DNA from: Vespa crabro
Taxonomy: Eukaryota > Arthropoda > Insecta > Hymenoptera > Vespidae
NCBI RefSeq assembly: GCF_910589235.1
Contig: NC_060963.1
Coordinates: 5,488,501-5,552,500, forward strand
DNA length: 64,000 nucleotides
Reading direction: 5' to 3'
Under the pieces are notes generated by a model. The model was not told where the DNA came from and searched no databases. It saw nothing but the letters and a program-made list of their open reading frames with translations. The position numbers were made by a program, and so were the translations under genes. Below, one piece after another: positions 62,301 to 64,000 of this stretch (position 1 is its first letter; every line of letters begins with the position of its first letter).

Positions 62301-64000
62301 CGATTGGGGAAAACTACGTGCCGGTGACGAACTCGTCGTTTCTCGTTTGGATGGCCCTGGATTAGTGGTTTCACATCATAATGAGAAAGAAGAACTTTGG
62401 ATACCAGCTAGTCTTGTTCCAAATTTGTCTATAAGCAGAGCGTGGTCCTTCCGTCCGAGCAAAATAGATTCTAATAAGGATATTGTACAGCCACAAGAAA
62501 GATCTCTAGAAAAAAAGGGAGCACCTACACTCTTAGCAAGTACAAGTCTGATAAAGGCAACCGCTGGCGAAGACGTTAGACTTTCAGTAGAAATTATTAA
62601 TGTCGAGGCAGCAACCGTTACGTGGAAGAAGGAAGATGAGAAGGATAATCGAATTATTAGAGAAGGCGATCGATATCGACTTGAACAGACCGCTGCTTTT
62701 TTGTATTTAGAAATTGTAAGATGTCGTCATTCGGATTCGGGAATATACCGATGTTATGTTGAACATGACACCGGTTCTTGTTGGACAGAGATTTCCCTTT
62801 TCATCACAGGTATGCATCAAAAATTCATCTAACTGTTGTTAACAATTATTAAATAAAATATAACGTAATAGAGTAAGCGATAATTTTCAAATAATTGTTT
62901 TTAGGCGTAAGTGGTAGTACATGGGCGCGAGTTGTTGGTTCGACAAAAATCGAAATAGATTGGGAATATTCTAGTGTTGATTCATATAGTATAGAAGGTA
63001 GAACAGCACCTTCTCAAACTTGGGTTCTGATGGCAACGGACGTAAAACATCCACCAATGACATTGGAATTACCACCTGGTGCATCTTATAGTTTTCGTGT
63101 TGTTGGAAAAAATGGAAACATTACTTCATCTTCCGCGGAAGTAACATTGACTGGTTTCGAAGATAATTTAAATTGGGAAACCGAACAGTTTATTGGGAGA
63201 TATTTAGAACTAGATGAATTAGGAAAAGGTAGATTTGCAACTGTAAGACGTGCTAGAGATAAAGGAACGGGTCAAGAAGTGGCATTAAAACAAACTCCAC
63301 GACACAAGCAACCACGTTCTCTAACTCGAGCCGAGTATGATTTGTTAGCGTCTAGTCATCATGGTAACATCATTAGAGCCTTTGCCCTATTTGAAAATGC
63401 TCCACGTCCAGGAATTGACACGATTGTTTTAGAATTGTAAGTTATACTTAGAAATATAATTCCTTTAAATGTTTAATTTTAACACCCGTTACATTTGGCC
63501 TTTTGATTTTACTAGAGTTCGAGGTCCAACGCTCTTTGTTTACCTTAGTAAAAAATCGGATTATACGGAAGGAATGGCTATTAAGTATGCAAGTCAATTG
63601 TTGTCAGCTCTTCAATGGTTACATAGACGTAACACAGCGCATTTAGATTTAAAACCTGAAAACGTACTGGTAGATCAGGATAGCGGTATAGTTAAATTAA
63701 TAGATCTTGGCGAAGCAGTAAGGGGTCCAGTTGACGAAGTCGTACCGCCTGCCGATTTGGAATTCGCAGCACCAGAATTGGTACTTGGTAAACCTACGGG
63801 AACTTGTACGGATATGTGGGCTGCAGGTGTTTTCATTTATGTGCTTTTAAGGTGATATATTAATTGATATTTTCAATTAAATCATAATGCTTTTTATATC
63901 GATCTATGGTTATCAATTGCAATTTTTAACGAGGACAAAATAGACTTATTACATTTTACGTTTTAGCGGTGTATCGCCATTTCTAGATGATTCTGTAGAA
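42693..64000 (+). CDS. trio: Trio/Kalirin dual Rho-GEF with kinase domain, 3' end outside window
   Basis: Large Rac/RhoG (GEF1) and Rho (GEF2) exchange factor steering axon growth and actin. Exons: 42693-42953, 43323-43436, 43754-44075, 44149-44807, 45102-45206 or 45446-45541, 46086-46264, 46398-46545, 46635-46826, 46973-47176, 47289-47573, 47723-48049, 48153-48564, 48643-48881, 49022-49323, 49410-49656, 49741-49932, 50017-50280, 50364-50720, 53589-54003, 55001-55070, 56053-56737, 56799-56882, 56958-57313, 57467-57626, 57759-57986, 58160-58348, 58659-58891, 60972-61233, 62269-62809, 62905-63436, 63516-63851, 63967-. About 2,975 residues lie in the window, all phases consistent. Approximate domains: Sec14 1-160, spectrin repeats 200-1230, DH1 1247-1420, PH1 1430-1560, SH3 1605-1685, Thr/Glu-rich 1770-1970, DH2 2055-2240, PH2 2255-2395, SH3-2 2497-2560, Ig 2585-2672, FN3-like 2680-2760, kinase from 2780. 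Start ATG sits at MDGTRAADVLPLLQER; the 36 nt before it are also open. Confidence 0.93.
45102..45206 (+). other. trio: trio alternative exon 5a (105 nt)
   Basis: Flanked by TTCGACAG and GTACGA and phase 0 at both ends. It encodes 35 residues beginning VYNAYQALL with QVC in the middle. It resembles the next exon (45446-45541) in its opening V, LL, L and QVC spacing, as expected for a duplicated, alternatively used exon in the second spectrin-repeat region. Confidence 0.7.
45446..45541 (+). other. trio: trio alternative exon 5b (96 nt)
   Basis: Flanked by TTGTTTAG and GTATGT, phase 0 at both ends, 32 residues beginning VHSTSKKLL. Its sequence is closer to the vertebrate Trio residues at this place (SKxLLxxL pattern), so I take it as the default version. 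239 bp separate it from exon 5a. Confidence 0.75.
46851..46885. repeat. (CA)n microsatellite
   Basis: CA dinucleotide run in the short intron 46827-46972, preceded by TA repeats. Confidence 0.9.
47597..47643. repeat. Poly(T) run
   Basis: About 47 consecutive T in intron 47574-47722, beginning 24 bp past the donor. No target-site duplication or retroposon body was seen beside it. Confidence 0.9.
51020..51880 (+). promoter_or_regulatory. trio: Internal trio promoter and alternative first exon
   Basis: A GC- and CpG-rich block (about 51060-51500, with TCACG/TCTCGTC repeats at 51410-51480) lies inside the 2.87-kb intron between PH1 and SH3. It leads to an ATG at 51698. The open frame 51698-51880 encodes 61 residues starting MTSPAGKPA and containing RKISLPWFRQTS. 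It ends with CTTTCTCAG/GTATTC at phase 0, exactly what the SH3 exon at 53589 needs. An in-frame TAA 15 bp before the ATG, with no good acceptor between, argues for a first exon, not a cassette. The product would be an SH3-GEF2(-kinase) form lacking Sec14, spectrin repeats and GEF1. Confidence 0.68.
51885..52015. repeat. Long CT-rich tract after alternative exon donor
   Basis: About 130 bp of CT-rich sequence immediately downstream of the donor at 51881. It is a possible binding site for pyrimidine-tract factors that would affect use of this exon. Confidence 0.88.
52784..52910. repeat. GA-rich minisatellite, about 3 units
   Basis: Three near-identical units carrying GATTGAGAAATAAAAAAAG separated by GA runs of different lengths. 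Confidence 0.88.
53319..53406. repeat. (CT)n(TATC)n(CT)n compound microsatellite
   Basis: About 88 bp: CT run, then seven or so CTAT units, then CT/GT mixed run, in the trio intron. Confidence 0.92.
56211..56540 (+). repeat. trio: Coding low-complexity region: Thr runs and Glu run in trio
   Basis: Within exon 56053-56737. ACG/ACA triplets (56211-56300) encode repeated Thr, and GAG/GAA triplets (about 56500-56537) encode a run of about a dozen Glu. The exon opens with RKWLPPPLRKLSQGK, matching the conserved RKWL-R-LSSGK motif of Trio/Kalirin, so the coding call is firm although the rest is unconserved filler. Confidence 0.85.
58892..60971 (+). other. trio: trio intron doubling as candidate 3'UTR of a kinase-less isoform
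   Basis: Reading through the donor at 58892 (CT/GTAAGC) reaches a stop at once (CTG TAA, ending 58895). A transcript retained here would end just after PH2. An AATAAA lies at 60223-60228. The stretch also holds TTG repeats (59143-59175), a CG/CA-rich alternating block (59876-60010), and an 8-bp stem with a 3-nt loop at 59957-59975. No other coding exon found. Confidence 0.5.
60223..60228 (+). terminator. Candidate poly(A) signal for short trio isoform
   Basis: AATAAA about 1.33 kb past the read-through stop at 58895, before the next splice acceptor at 60971. Confidence 0.4.
61323..61346 (+). other. trio: trio alternative terminal coding segment QRGSSPS-stop
   Basis: A good acceptor (TTGATTGCAG ending 61322) lies 89 bp beyond the donor at 61233. 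The exon would be read at phase 0 as seven residues, QRGSSPS, then TGA. About 900 bp of non-coding sequence follows before the SH3-2 acceptor at 62268, with ATTAAA at 62192. This would end the protein after the Ser/Pro-rich linker, before SH3-2, Ig and kinase. Confidence 0.5.
61852..61908. repeat. (CT)n tract
   Basis: CT repeat flanked by ACT/ACC triplet runs (61755-61835), in the intron or alternative 3'UTR 61347-62268. Confidence 0.9.

Noticed and set aside
1..64000. CRISPR arrays, bacterial operons, tRNA or rRNA genes
   Set aside because: Repeats present are microsatellites without spacers; the gene structure is eukaryotic with introns; no cloverleaf or rRNA-like sequence was recognised by eye (a tRNA scan was not possible here).

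Overview
This window looks like nuclear DNA of an insect, most likely a hymenopteran (bee, wasp or ant). That assignment is inferred from AT-rich introns and spacers, many small introns of about 70-120 bp, abundant AT and CT/GA microsatellites, mariner-type relics and the gene content. No species can be named. All genes are spliced, so the exon models below were built by hand from GT/AG sites, reading-frame phase and knowledge of the protein families.

Layout, left to right. (1) 1-3944 (+): 3' part of a stomatin/band-7 membrane protein gene, running in from the left; its largest intron holds a decayed mariner transposase. (2) 6950-9737 (-): a complete seven-exon gene for a secreted 433-residue protein with a small Cys-rich module and CUB-type domains, converging on gene 1. 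(3) about 10.9-33.05 kb (+): an Unc-13/Munc13-4/BAIAP3-type gene (Drosophila staccato family), with a probable GC-rich 5'UTR exon about 7 kb upstream of the coding part, C2A, MUN and C2B regions, a 42-nt microexon and a MITE-like insertion in one intron. (4) 34459-35269 (-): axonemal dynein light chain 1 (leucine-rich repeats). (5) 36037-39154 (-): a hikaru genki-like gene, CCP-Ig-CCP x4 with a signal peptide. (6) 42693-64000 (+): most of a trio/kalirin gene (Sec14, spectrin repeats, DH1-PH1, SH3, DH2-PH2, SH3, Ig, FN3-like, kinase), running off the right edge inside the kinase.

Themes. Three genes act at synapses or in neuronal growth (Unc-13 family, Hig, Trio), but nothing shows that the neighbourhood is a functional cluster. 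The most informative part is trio. It keeps the C-terminal Ig-FN3-kinase arm, which I recall as absent from Drosophila Trio. It carries a tandem pair of related, frame-neutral exons that look mutually exclusive, an internal GC-rich start exon that would give a GEF2-only form, and two places where transcripts could end before the kinase. Between the divergent hig and trio genes are two CTCF-like motifs. I found no CRISPR array, rRNA, convincing tRNA, or new gene system of the prokaryotic kind. The unusual signals are alternative-processing structures and transposon relics.
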